This document shows positions 12,567-24,186 of a stretch of 64,000 bases of DNA, piece after piece. A model generated the notes under the pieces. That model was given only the letters and a program-made list of their open reading frames with translations, had not been told where the DNA came from and made no database searches. Numbering within the stretch: the stretch's first letter is position 1; each line of letters begins with the position of its first letter. Position numbers and translations under genes: made by a program. Source of the DNA: Sophora flavescens. Its lineage: Eukaryota; Streptophyta; Magnoliopsida; Fabales; Fabaceae. The stretch is taken from contig JAUPTC010000101.1 in assembly GCA_030762895.1 (NCBI GenBank), forward strand, positions 1-64,000. The letters are read 5' to 3'.

Positions 12567-13885
12567 TGTAACACCCTGTTTTCCCATGCTTTCAGTAGCG
12601 GTAAATGCAAATTTAAATGTGTTTATTTTTAGATTAAACTCGGATGATCATGGACTTGAACTCCATAAGATATTCCGATGCTAAGTCTAAGAGATTGGAA
12701 AGTTTAAAGATTTATAGCTTAAAAAATCCGATGAGGCCCGAACCTAGAAGGTCGGGGACCTAGGATACTTTTGTTCTTATTTTTCAAGATGATCAAGGTT
12801 TTGAGCTCCTAATACATAAGGATGCTAAACCTAAGAGATGGAAATTTTTAGTGAATGCTAGCCTATTTTACTAGCCTTGGCGAATACCCTAAGTTTATAC
12901 CTTAGTGTGATTTTAATTCAACTTTGTTAAATGATCATTGTTTATGAACTCCTAACACTTAAGGATGATAAATCCATAAGTTGTATAATTTTCGGATCTC
13001 TAACCCTAATTTATTGTCTTGGCCGAACCTAATACCTTGTGGGTTAGTGTTCTTGGTTGATTTTAACTTATGATTTTATGTTCATAACCTTAGACTTCCA
13101 TCATGAGAGAAAATAAGGACGTTCGCTGGTATATCTCTTCAAGCATCTAATCTCCCACCTTCACGGAAGGTAAGATGGGATTGCCTAGGATATTCAATGA
13201 CTATATGCATGTGTGTATGTGTTTACTTGAGTGATTTGAATATTATTATGATATAGAGCAAATACTTGAATGACTTGTTTATTTGAACTATTGTGATTAT
13301 TACTTGAAGTTGATTATTACTTGACTTAAAGTATTGTCAGTTGTATATATGTGATGAATCCGTTAATTCGTGATATTACTGTTGAGAATATATTACTTTT
13401 GATTGAAGTTCGAGAACCCGGAGTTGAGTCCGTGCCTCAATGATTATATAAGGATTAAAAAGCCTTAATAAGCCTTGAATAGAACTTTGAAAGTATTAGT
13501 TTCATTTATAAAGTTCCTTGTTTAAAACACATACTTCCATAGAATACGATTCTTGTTTTGAAAAGAAACGTTGAAGTGTTTTTAAGTCAATAGAAACTAC
13601 CTTTTTTTATCCAAAGTTTGTACGGAGGAAAACCTTTTTCGAACTATGTGTTTTATGAAGGAAAAACCCTTTGAAAATATTTGACTTTATTCCATCAAGG
13701 ATTTCAAAAGCAAACGAATTTCCTAATTGTTTTATAAAAAGAGTTTGTAAAGGAAAATATTTTCTCCTAAATGATTTAGAAACGCTCTTAACATTGGATA
13801 AGTGATCGAGGCTTTATTTTGGATTTTGATTTTCCGCGAGGAAAAGTAAGCACATGTGATAGAGAATCTCATTCGAGACGCCGCC
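12567..13885 (+). repeat. 5' LTR of Tekay-1, first segment
   Basis: The first ~95 bases match the start of the 3' LTR (32463 on). The sequence then jumps to match 39225 and onward, so this copy has an internal deletion that includes the TATA region seen at 38436 in the 3' copy. It stops at CGCC before the end of element H. Confidence 0.8.
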
Positions 13886-16800
13886 CGAGACACCCCGTTG
13901 TACCCCATTGTATTATTACATTAAAGCCTTAATATTTATTTACTTAATCGCAGCTATCGTGGAAAAATACATAAAAATTAAAACTTAATTAATAATTATA
14001 TAACTTATGCAGATATAAACATACCAAAACTATATTACATAAATACACACCTATTTATTTATTACATTCCAAAAGCATCATTAGGGGTACCCACTCAAGA
14101 GGGATCCCCTCCAGGCATAAACTTCACTGACACATACTTAGCGGAAATATAAATACTCTTGCACATTATCGACATAATGTCTATACTCTAATCGCCTTGA
14201 ATCACAAATTCGACCTCAAGATCTGGTTCGTAAGGAGTTCCATCTAACTCTCAGTAATTGGTTCCTCCATCGGGTCTTCTCGTACGATCACATCAGAAAT
14301 AAAATACAACACGCAGAAAGATATAGGGAATAAGAAACAGTTCTATCATCAAAAAGCGGAAAAGATTCATAGTATATAATACAATAAATGTCAGAGACAA
14401 GCAACACACATAACTAACAAATCATCCTCAAATTATGATATTGTCCTCTACCCTCTGCTCATGTAGTCTAAGCACTTATACTATCATAACTATCTCTATT
14501 CCTTTCACATTCGTTAGTAGTCCAGGGTAGTCTGATGCAAAGAACTCAGCATAGTACACTTCTATCTTTTGATAGGATAAGACTCAACATAGTGCCCTTC
14601 TATCTTTCGATAGGATAAGACTCAACATAGTGCCCTTCTATCTTTCGATAGGATAAGACTCAGCATAGTGCCCTTCTATCTTTCGACCAGATAGGATCCG
14701 ATATAGTGCTCTTCTATCTTTTGATACGATAGGATTCGAGCTTAGTGCTCTTCGATCTTTTGATAGGATAGGATTCAAGATAGTGCACTTCTATCTTTCG
14801 ATAGGATAGGATCCAGATAGTGCTCTTCTATCTTTTGATAGGATAGGATTTCAATATAGTGCACTTCTATCTTTCGATAGGATAGATCGATCAACGCGTC
14901 ATGGACTCAAAAAGTATTTGCATCAAAGCCTCTATATGAATCTCACTATCTCAAATCAATAACAACCTTGTACCTCAAGCTCCCCATCATAACCTCAACT
15001 CGCATTCTATGTCACATCTCATCCATTAGATAACTTAATTAGCTAGGCACCTCCTAAGTCAATTCATTCTCTCACCCAAACAATCATCTCCCGAACAACA
15101 TATATCCTTACTTAAAATCAACTAGGCATAGTATTAAAAACAAGGCAGATCATGCATCACACAATATTAGGAAATATTCAGATATCTCAATATCATATAA
15201 ATCAATTTATCACAACCAACGCATAATAATCAAATCAAATAAATAACAAAGTCAGACTCTCACCCTACTGCCGTGATAGCCATCACATCCGGGTGCATGA
15301 CAACAAAGGCAAGAATTCTACAAAACAGAACCTGTCACGGCCTGGCCATGACAACCATCACGGCCGTGACAGACAACAAACATCCTCAATATCTTAAATA
15401 TTCAAACACCGAAATAATACGTCACATACAGATGGAATACCTCAACAAAGCGATCACAAGAAATTTGATAACATAAAATCAATCATCCTCAAATTATTAA
15501 TATCAAGTTAATGTAGATAAACCTACAATCCCCGAATCCATTGGTTTTACGAGGGGTTTCCAATGTGATTTTGGTCTTGTGGATTACTCGACTACTAGTA
15601 GGGTTTAGGTCGCCCACACAATTATCATATAATCTACTACTTATCGCATTCCGACGATAGGTTGATTCTTTTCCCCACCTGAGCTAAAGCACCGAAAATA
15701 CGACACGACGATCCTCGTTATCCTGCCACGAGTTAACACAACCACCTTCAACCAAACAACATAACTATAATTAATCAACTAACAACCATCTATGACACTT
15801 TAGGTCTAGGTTCGGCCAAGACTTAGAAAATTAGGTTTAAGGTTATATTCTCAATGCCATCTTTTGGATCCTAGTTACTAGAGTCTTAACTAACATAGAT
15901 TACTTATTACAAGACTAAAATTTGAAAAAAAATCCTCTAACCTTTAGGGTTAGGGTTTTGGCCAAGGGCTGACTTTTAGGGTTCAAAATTCTTAAAATTT
16001 CTAATCATGATTAAGCTCATAGATTAATGATCCTTGATTAACCTAAATCATGGATTAGTGGACTAAACAACTAAAGTTGAAACTCAAAACTTCCTATCTC
16101 TTTTATACAAGGATTCAGTCTCAACATGTTCATAGTGTTAGGGTTCTTAGTTTAATAAACCAACTTGGATTTATTAAGCATACATACTAATAGCTTGATT
16201 AACAAGATCATTAATGAAAACCATGAACAAAAACTCTACCAAACCTACTTTGATAGATTCGGCCAAGGCTAGGTTTTTAGGAAAGAAATTTTTGATTACA
16301 TCATGCTCTTAGATTTATATAATATGCATGATGTCAAGAAGATAGAAAGTAGTTTCATCATCATTATATTTTTCTAGAATTTATTATGACTTTTCAAAGT
16401 TCTAGGGTTAGAAACTTTAAAGTGATGAACAACTATAATATAAACCTTGAATCAAGAAACTTACTAAAGAACATAGGCATGATTAAGAATGAAGATTAGG
16501 ATTTACCTCTTGAAGATCAATGACAAGGGAAATCCAAGAAACTTGCTTCACAAACTTATCACTAAAGAACTTATGAACTTAGGGTTTTGAACAAAAGGCA
16601 TTAGAAACTAAGTGAAAAGTGTGAGTATGGTATTTATAGAGATAGTGGCGCCATCTTGGGAAGGATATAGAAGTGATGAGTTGTCTTGCTAAAAGGATTC
16701 AAATGCAATTAGTTCTAAGGACCAATTTGCAAAGATTCCAAAAGTTGAAGGACTAGTTTGCAAATTGTCAATAAAGTGTCATGATGATGATTTTGCCACA

Positions 16801-17749
16801 TTTAATGCAAGCTTATCTTGACCAAAGCTGGCTGATTTTATGTCATAGATATTTTTTTAAGAATAATCATGAAGGTTGAATACAAATCAAGAATGTTGAA
16901 GAAGATTAAAGAATGATGTAGAATAATGTGGAAGATTGTGGAACATTCTAGAAAAATCTTGGTTCATCCAACAACAAATGAGGGCAGCCTTCAATCCCTC
17001 ATGGGCTTGCGCATGGGCTTAGTAACTTTGGGCTTGAATTCATTTTTGTGGGGCCCACTTAAAGATTTAAGCATTAAGCTTGACTTAGGAAACTTGTATA
17101 GTTTCAAATGGGCTTTGTGGAATCAATTCATGAACTAGACAATTTGGCTTCATAGCCACGTCCATTAAGAGGTTGGGAACAAGGATTCTAGCCCAATTCA
17201 CATGAAAAAACTTAGAAACTAATTTAGGGACAAAAGGGTAATTAACGAAAAGTTCGGGGCTATAGCATAAAATTCATAAATTTTCTATTTAACCCCTGAA
17301 AAACCTTCTAGAATTAAAAAATATGATTCATCCCCTTGAATCATCTCAAAATCCCAAGAGAAACCTCCATCCGGTTTCGAGAAACTCCGAAATCTCTTCC
17401 GTCGTCTACCCGATACGTGTTTCGCCCTGGAAAACATAAATTATTTTATTTTTCGAAAATAATTCTAAAATACAGAATTGTAGGAAATAAAATAATAATC
17501 TTAAGTATTTCGTTCACAAATTAAAATTAGGTCTTTTGAGCAAGTATAATTATACCTGCCAATGGAATTCGCGGGTCGGGTTTTCGCCGACTTTCCAACC
17601 CAATTTTCAATCGTAGCTTCCTACATTCAAGTAGGATTGAGTAGTAAACTACGTGGTATTTAAAATAATTTTCTAAAACTTAAATAACTTTATAAACACA
17701 TTTATATGTATTATCGTTATTTAAAACAATTGAAAATCGAATTACTACA
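13886..17749 (-). repeat. 3' LTR of element H
   Basis: About 3.86 kb. On the minus strand it starts TGTAGTAATTCG at 17749 and ends GGTGTCTCG at 13886; the other copy ends GGTGTCTCA. A TATA box (minus CTATAAATA) is at 16631-16639. A palindrome pair TGTCACGGCC.../...GGCCGTGACAG is at 15333-15372. A 38-bp tandem array is at 14544-14886. The small frame at 15273-15476 only covers the palindrome region. Confidence 0.85.
14544..14886 (-). repeat. 38-bp tandem array with hairpin units (H, 3' LTR)
   Basis: About nine copies of a 38-bp unit. Each contains CTATC, a short T/C-rich loop, then GATAG, so each can form a small hairpin. Copies differ by point changes and by a longer loop in one copy near 14686. 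The same array occurs at 20172-20515. Confidence 0.85.
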
Positions 17750-19284
17750 CCTTAAAAAAAAAAATTCCGTCCTCGAATTTCTTAACTCAACACTAGACAT
17801 CATCTTGTAATCTTATCCTAATCTAAAGCTCCAACAATATATTTCTCATCGATGCTTTTCCCCAGATGACAACGGTAACTTCATAACAGAATTCATGCTT
17901 ATATCATTCCATTTATCCTCGAACTTATCCATCACTATATTCTATTCATTGTCCTTAACTTTTCCAACTTGATCTAACATCCTTAAAGGACATAATTAAA
18001 ACTTAATCCTTCGAACATATCCTATTATTCCAATTTATATCAAAATCATACATACCGTGCATGAGATCTGCAGCGTAAGGGGGTTCAACTCCTCTTATGG
18101 TAAACACTCTCCCAAAGACTTGAGGTCTAACCATCTCTTTGGCCGTGCAGCGTGAACTCCTCCCCGGGTTCCACCTCTATAACCTCCAGCTTCCCTATTC
18201 CTAGCTATCGGCTGCGGATACCTTTTCTGTCTACAATCACGAGCATAATGTCCCTGGTTTCCCACAGTTTGAAACAACCGAGATCCCTCCTTACAATTCC
18301 TAACATGGTGCGGTCCTTCGATCGAAACAAACTAAGCTCTTGTTGTTACTGGCTTGTTCCACCACTGTGTGGTAGCTCCTTGGTGTTGGTGCCACTACTC
18401 GCAATTGTCTAGCATATGGTCCTTGTCTCTCTTGAGAACCCCTATCTTCTCTCCGTTGGAGACCTGATCGAATATGACCTCCACCTCCGGTTGCCTCCGC
18501 TCACAGCCTTGCCTCGATCTATGCTTTCTATGGCACCGCATCTCTCCACTAGCTCACGAAAACTCGATATCGAGAGATACTATAGCCCTTTTGTAGTTCA
18601 TGTCGGAGTCCTTCTCAAACCTTCTACATTACCAATCTTCATATGGGAATCTCTCGATAAAATTCGGAATACTTAATCGAGCCTCAAATCGTGATGCATA
18701 ATCACCAACCGTCATGTTTCCTTGTTTTGAGACTCATGAATTCCCTTTTCTTTCTCGCATCGAACTAGACGCGGAAAATACTTCTCAAAGAAACGATCAC
18801 TAAACAATGCCGGCTGATAACTCTCGCCGGCATCCAACAATCTTCGCTTGCCTTTCCACCAAGATTCTGCTCCTCCAGTTAACATGAAGGCCGCATACGT
18901 CACTTTCCTATCCTCTCTGCAGCGCATGGTATCGAATATCTTCTCGATCTCTTGTATCCACCATTCTGCCTTCTCTGGATCATAATCTCCTCGAATTGGG
19001 GTGGCTTCCCTTTCGGGAAAGTAGCCATTTCGGCATCTTCACCTGCAATGCCTCTCCTTTGATTGCTTGTTCTCGCTTGTTCTTTGTTCATCTCAGTAGC
19101 ATCTCAAAGATTCTCTTTGTGTTTGTAACAACAGAGAGCAATAACTATGTTTTTCATGGTATCTTGAGTCTTAGATGACTCTCCTCCACTTCCGGTATGA
19201 TTATTTTCCACATTGTTAGCTCCAACAATTCATTCAGGAGTTCGGTCATTCTTCATCGACCGGATGTCCTCTTCCACGAGCCAT
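17750..19284 (-). pseudogene. gag: Gag remnant of element H
   Basis: The minus-strand start is ATG at 19284 (MARGRGHP). Frames then shift repeatedly. Near 18712-18927 one frame reads TYAAFMLTGGAESWWKGKR, the Ty3/gypsy gag core. Near 18235-18270 GHYARDC is part of a zinc knuckle. Downstream, 17750-18060 holds no coding signal and ends in the polypurine tract (minus GAGGACGGAATTTT) next to the 3' LTR. Protease, RT and integrase are absent. Confidence 0.75.
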
Positions 19285-19495
19285 GATTCGTAAAAGAAAT
19301 CATTCGCTCTTATCAGTATGACATATAATACCACATAGACCAGTATATAAATACCATATGCCACTCTAATGTTAATTAACGACTGGATTTGGACACACTA
19401 CCCATCTTCTAAGCATAGTTGAAACCGATGTGGACTCAACTAGACACGGCCAAGAATAACATCCTAGACCTCACAATCCGATTAGAATCGAACGC

Positions 19496-19504
19496 CTGAT
19501 ACCA
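19496..19504 (-). other. Primer binding site of element H
   Basis: The minus strand reads TGGTATCAG, matching initiator tRNA-Met over nine bases, five bases from the LTR end at 19510. Confidence 0.75.
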
Positions 19505-19509
19505 CCAAA

Positions 19510-22500
19510 TGAGACACCCCAGAGCCCCATTGTATTATTACATTAAAGCCTTAATATTTATTTACTTGATCGCCGCTTATCATGGAAAAATACGTAAAAA
19601 TTAAAAATTAATTAATAATTATATAACTTATGCAGATATAAAACATACCAAAACTATATTACATAAATACACACCTGTTTATTTATTACATTCCAAAAGT
19701 TAATCAATTAAGGGTACCTCTCCGTAGGATCCCTCACAGCATAAACTTCACTACAGACATACTTAGCGGAAATATAAATACTCTTTAGACACATCGGCCA
19801 TAATGTCTATACTCTAATCGCCTTGAATCACAGACTCGACCTCCAAAGATCTGGTTCGTAAGGAGTTCCATCTAACTCCTCATTAACTGGTTCCTCCATC
19901 TGGTCTTCTCGCACGATCACATCGAAATAAAATACAACACGCGAAAGATATAGGGAATAAGAAACGGGTTCTATCATCAAAAAGCAGAAAAGATTCATAG
20001 TATATCATACAATAAATGTCAGATACAAGCAACACACATAACTAACAAATCATCCTCAAATTATGATATTGTCCTCTACCCTCTGTTCATGTAGTCTAAG
20101 CACTTATACTATCATAACTTTCTCTATTCCTTTCACATTCGTTAGTAGTCCAGGGTAGTCTGATGCAAAGAACTCAGCATAGTACACTTCTATCTTTTGA
20201 TAGGATAAGACTCAACATAGTGCCCTTCTATCTTTCGATAGGATAAGACTCAACTCAGTGCCCTTCTATCTTTCGATAGGATAAGACTCATCATAGTGCC
20301 CTTCTATCTTTCGACCAGTTAGGATCCGGTATAGTGCTCTTCTATCTTTTGATAGGATAGGATTCAGTTTAGTGCTCTTCTATCTTTTGATAGGATAGGA
20401 TTCAGTATAGTGCACTTCCATCTTTCGATAGGATAGGATCCAGTATAGTGCTCTTCTATCTTTTGATAGGATATGATTTCAATATAGTGCACTTCTATCT
20501 TTCGATAGGATAGATCAGATCGATGCGTCATGGACTGAAAAAGTATTTGCATCAAAGCCTCTATATGAATCTCACTATCTCAAATCAATAACAACCTTGT
20601 ACCTCAAGCTCCCATCATAACCTCAACTCGCACTCTATGTCACATCTCATCCATTAGATAACTTAATTAAGCTAGGCACCTCTAAGTCAATTCATTCTCT
20701 CACCCAAACAATCATTTCCCGAACAACATATATCCTTACTTAAAATCAACTAGGCATAGTATTAAAAACCAGGCAGATCATGCATCACACAATATCAGGA
20801 AATATTAAGATATCTCAATATCATATAAATCAATTTATCACAACCAATGCATAATAATCAAATCAAATAAATAACATAGCAATTCTCTGTCACGGCCTGG
20901 CCGTGATAGCCATCACATCCGTGACAGACAACAAAGGCAAGAATTCTACAAAACAGAACCTGTCACGGCCTGGCCATGACAACCATCACGGCCGTGACTG
21001 CCAAAAAACATCCTCAATATCTTAAATATTTAAACACCGAAATAATACGTCACATGCAGATGGAAAACCTCAACCAGCGCATCACAGTAAATTTGATAAC
21101 ATAAAATCAAACATCCTCAAATACTTAAAATCAACTTAATGTCGATAAACCTACAATCCCCGAATCCATTGGTTTTACAGAAATGGTTTCCAATGTGATT
21201 TTGGTCTTGTCGATTACTCGACTACTAGTAGGGTTTAGGTCGCCCTTCACAATTATCATATAATCTACTACTTATCGATTCCAAGATAGGTTGATTCTTT
21301 CCCCCACCCGAGCTAGCACCGAAAATACGTACACGACGATCCTCGTTATCCCGCCATGAGTTAACACAACCACCTTCAACCAAACAACATAACTATAATT
21401 AATCAACTAACAACCATCTATGACACTTTAGGGCTAGGTTCGCCAAGACTTAGAAAATTAGGTTTAAGGTTATCTTCTTAATGCCATCTTTGGATCCTAG
21501 TTACTAGAGTCTTAACAAACATAGATTACTTATTACAAGACTAAAATTTGAAACAAAAATCCTCTAACCTTTAGGGTTAGGGTTTTGTAGAGGCTGACTT
21601 TTAGGGTTCAAAATCCTTAAAATTTCTAATCATGATTAAGTCATAGATTAATGATCCTTGATTAACCTAAATCAAGGATTTGGGACTAAACAACTAAAGT
21701 TGAAACTCAAAACTTCCTGTCTCTTTTATACAAGGATTCGGTCTCAACATGTTCATAGGGTTAGGGTTCTTAGTTTAATAAACCAACTTGGATTTATTAA
21801 GCATACATACTAATAGCTTGATTAACAAGATCATTAATGAAAACCATGAACAAAAACTCTACCAAACCTACTTTGATAGATTCAGCCAAGGCTAGGTTTT
21901 TAGGAAAGAAATTTTTGATTACATCATGCTCTTAGATTTAGATAATATGAATGATGTCAAGAAGATAGAAAGTAGTTTCATCATCATTAGATTTTTATAG
22001 AATTTATTATGACTTTTCAAAGTTCTAGGGTTAGAAACTTTAAAGTGAGGAACAACTATAATATAAACCTTGAATCAAGAAACTTGCTAAAGAACATAGG
22101 CATGATCAAGAATGAAGATTAGGATTTACCTCTTGAAGATCAATGACAAAGGAAATCCAAGAAACTTGCTTCACAAACTTATCACTAAAGAACTTATGAA
22201 CTTAGGGTTTTGAACAAAAAGGCATTAGAAACTAAGTGAAAAGTGAGAGTATGGTATTTATAGAGATAGTGGCGCCATCTTGGGAAGGATCTAGAAGTGA
22301 TGAGTTGTCTTGCTAAAAGGATGCAAATGCAATTAAGTTCTAAGGACAAATTTGCAAAGATTCCAAAAGTTGAAGGACTAGTTTGCAAATTGTCAATAAA
22401 GTGTCATGATGATGATTTTGCCACATTTAATGCAAGCTTATCTTGACCAAAGTTGGCTGATTTTATGTCATAGATATTTTTTTAAGAACAATCATGAAGG

Positions 22501-22812
22501 TTGAAGAAAAATCAAGAATGTTGAAGAAGATTAAAGAATGATGTAGAATAATGTGAAAGATTGTGGAACATTCTAGAAAAATCTTGGTTCATCCAACAAC
22601 AAATGAGGGCAGCCTTCAATCCCTCATGGGCTTGCGCATGGGCTTAGTAACTTTGGGCTTGAATTCATTTTTATGGGGCCCACTTAAAGATTTATGCATT
22701 AAGCTTGACTTAGGAATCTTGTATAGTTTCAAATGGGCTTTATGGAATCAATTCATGAACTAGACAATTTGGGATTCATAGCCACGTCCATTAAGAGGTT
22801 GGGAACAAGGAT
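19510..22812 (-). repeat. 5' LTR of element H, truncated
   Basis: Starts at TGAGACACC and matches the 3' LTR through GGGAACAAGGAT, where it joins Tekay-1 LTR sequence. It carries the 38-bp array (20172-20515), palindromes at 20888-20927 and 20961-20998, and a minus-strand TATA box at about 22255-22263. Confidence 0.85.
20172..20515 (-). repeat. 38-bp tandem array with hairpin units (H, 5' LTR)
   Basis: Same unit and about the same copy number as 14544-14886, with independent point changes. Confidence 0.85.
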
Positions 22813-23220
22813 GGTTCCCACCATCCCTCTTGTGCCGATGATGTCGAAGACTAAGGTCTTCGATGATGCGGGGAACACCGGGGCATGGCAGATTCATTCG
22901 GGGGTGACGTCTGCTACGTACCACGGATCAATCACCACCACTGATTTGAATGCTGACGGAGACCCGATTTGTAGGAGCCAAACCGTGGAGACTAGGAGAG
23001 TTGCTCTGCTTCCTACTTGGTACTACCTTCACGCACTGTAAGTTAACGGACTACTACACGAGCTACCACCTCTAGACGTCGAAAGGGGAAGCACCTATCG
23101 AGGTGAACCCCGAGGAGGATCCGAGAGGACCCCCGAGGAGGACTTCTATGAGATCATGGAGGAGGATGAGCCCGATTATTACGTTCTGGATCATGATGAT
23201 GAGCGGCGATTCCGTGGATG
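22811..23220 (+). pseudogene. LTR-internal acidic ORF of Tekay-1 (5' LTR copy)
   Basis: From ATG at 22811 it reads 76 codons to a TAA just after 23038, then remains recognisable with one frame change to the acidic stretch EEDFYEIMEEDEPDYYVLDH. It aligns with 41150-41614 in the other LTR (shared SATYH-SITTTDLNAD and PICRSQTVETRRVAL). I do not recognise the product. Conservation between the two LTRs follows from copying and is not by itself proof of coding. Confidence 0.45.
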
Positions 23221-23504
23221 AGGCGACGACGTCATAGACCCATTACTTGATGTCTCGTCTCATGGGAGTTTTTGTGGAGACCCCTTGTAGCCGTGTCGGT
23301 GACCGTTTGGAATGTTTTGTGAATGGTCTTCCGTCTTTTGACTTTCTAGAGTCACTTTTGTGATGTGGTTCAGGATCCTCTTTCCCCGTGTTTTTGCTTA
23401 CTCTCTTTCAGCTTGTATCTTCTAGATTTCTAACTCGTTGCAATGGCCGTTGATAAGGCCCTAGCTTATGTACTAGAACTTGGGTCTCACTAGCACATGT
23501 TATG

Positions 23505-23563
<59 letters not shown>

Positions 23564-23745
23564 CTTCAATTCATGTTCGAGTGTTCATCACTTTTATTTC
23601 AATTATCCTTTCAAACAAAAAAAACACACCGTTTTTAGTGTACTTATCCATCGAGAAAATGATATTTTCTGAAAGTAACCAGCATTATAATCACTTTTAT
23701 TTCCGCAATTGGGTAACCGTGTGATGCCGGGTTTATGGTGTCGCA
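22813..23745 (+). repeat. 5' LTR of Tekay-1, second segment
   Basis: It matches 41153-42178 of the 3' LTR and ends GGTGTCGCA immediately before the primer site. The join to element H at 22810-22812 shows the three shared bases GAT. Holds an LTR-internal ORF and an AT microsatellite. Confidence 0.85.
23507..23558. repeat. (AT)26 microsatellite in Tekay-1 5' LTR
   Basis: 52 bases of pure AT repeat. The same place in the 3' LTR (41930-41993) has 32 units. Confidence 0.95.
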
Positions 23746-23749
23746 TTAG

Positions 23750-23761
23750 TGGTATCAGAGC
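23750..23761 (+). other. Primer binding site of Tekay-1, initiator tRNA-Met
   Basis: TGGTATCAGAGC is a full 12-base complement of the 3' end of plant initiator tRNA-Met, four bases after the LTR end. Confidence 0.9.
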
Positions 23762-23928
23762 TAGTCGAGTCTTTCGGGAATGTTTGGGTTTAGGTCTGTT
23801 GTGTCGACGTTTTGTATTCTCTGATCGAGTCTTGTTTGAATTACTTCTAAGAAGTAATGTGTGCTATCCGACGGGTTTACCATTCATTTTCTGGTTACCA
23901 TCTCACTGATTATGTCTTACAGGTCAGT

Positions 23929-24186
23929 ATGGAACCAGGAGGAGCGTACGGGCGTGGTGGTCGTGGCAGAGGCAATGGCGGGATGTACTTCACTGCCCAA
24001 GCTTTGGCTGACGTTGCTGCTGCCATAGCTCTCCAGGCTACCAACGTGGCTACCCCAGATCAATCAGAGAGCAAAGAAAACAACAAAGCAGCTACGTGAA
24101 GGAAGAATCTGAGTGCCTTCCGACGCCAGAATCCGTCGCAGTTTGACTGGGACGTAGACCCGACTAAAGCCGATCTTTGGATCCAA
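23929..24186 (+). pseudogene. gag: Gag N-terminus of Tekay-1
   Basis: ATG at 23929 opens a frame starting MEPGGAYGRGGRGRGNGG, a Gly/Arg-rich start like those of G (MARGRGRGN) and H. One in-frame TGA lies at about 24098. The frame then reads DWDVDPTKADLWIQ and is cut by the solo LTR at 24187, resuming at 28223 with ELEKIFELVHTPEEAK. Removing the solo LTR and one target copy restores the gag phase. The reading after the TGA is degraded but in phase. Confidence 0.8.
24182..24186. repeat. Left target duplication of solo LTR
   Basis: TCCAA, repeated exactly at 28218-28222. Confidence 0.9.

Larger units (their letters stand above)
13886..22812 (-). mobile_element. Element H: gag-only deletion derivative inside the Tekay-1 5' LTR
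   Basis: Minus strand. The 3' LTR is 13886-17749, the internal remnant 17750-19509, and the 5' LTR 19510-22812, cut short. The two LTRs match closely over more than 3 kb. The internal part has a polypurine tract and gag remains but no pol, so pol was deleted. The right end is missing: compared with the left LTR about 580 bases are gone, together with about 680 bases of the host LTR, consistent with one deletion. Confidence 0.85.

Noticed and set aside
12313..12684. 123-codon ORF across the Tekay-0/Tekay-1 join
   Set aside because: Spans the insertion point at 12567, so it cannot be an old gene, and has no recognisable motif.
14544..14886. CRISPR-like regular repeat
   Set aside because: No unique spacers; units are head-to-tail 38-bp copies inside a plant LTR, present in both LTRs.
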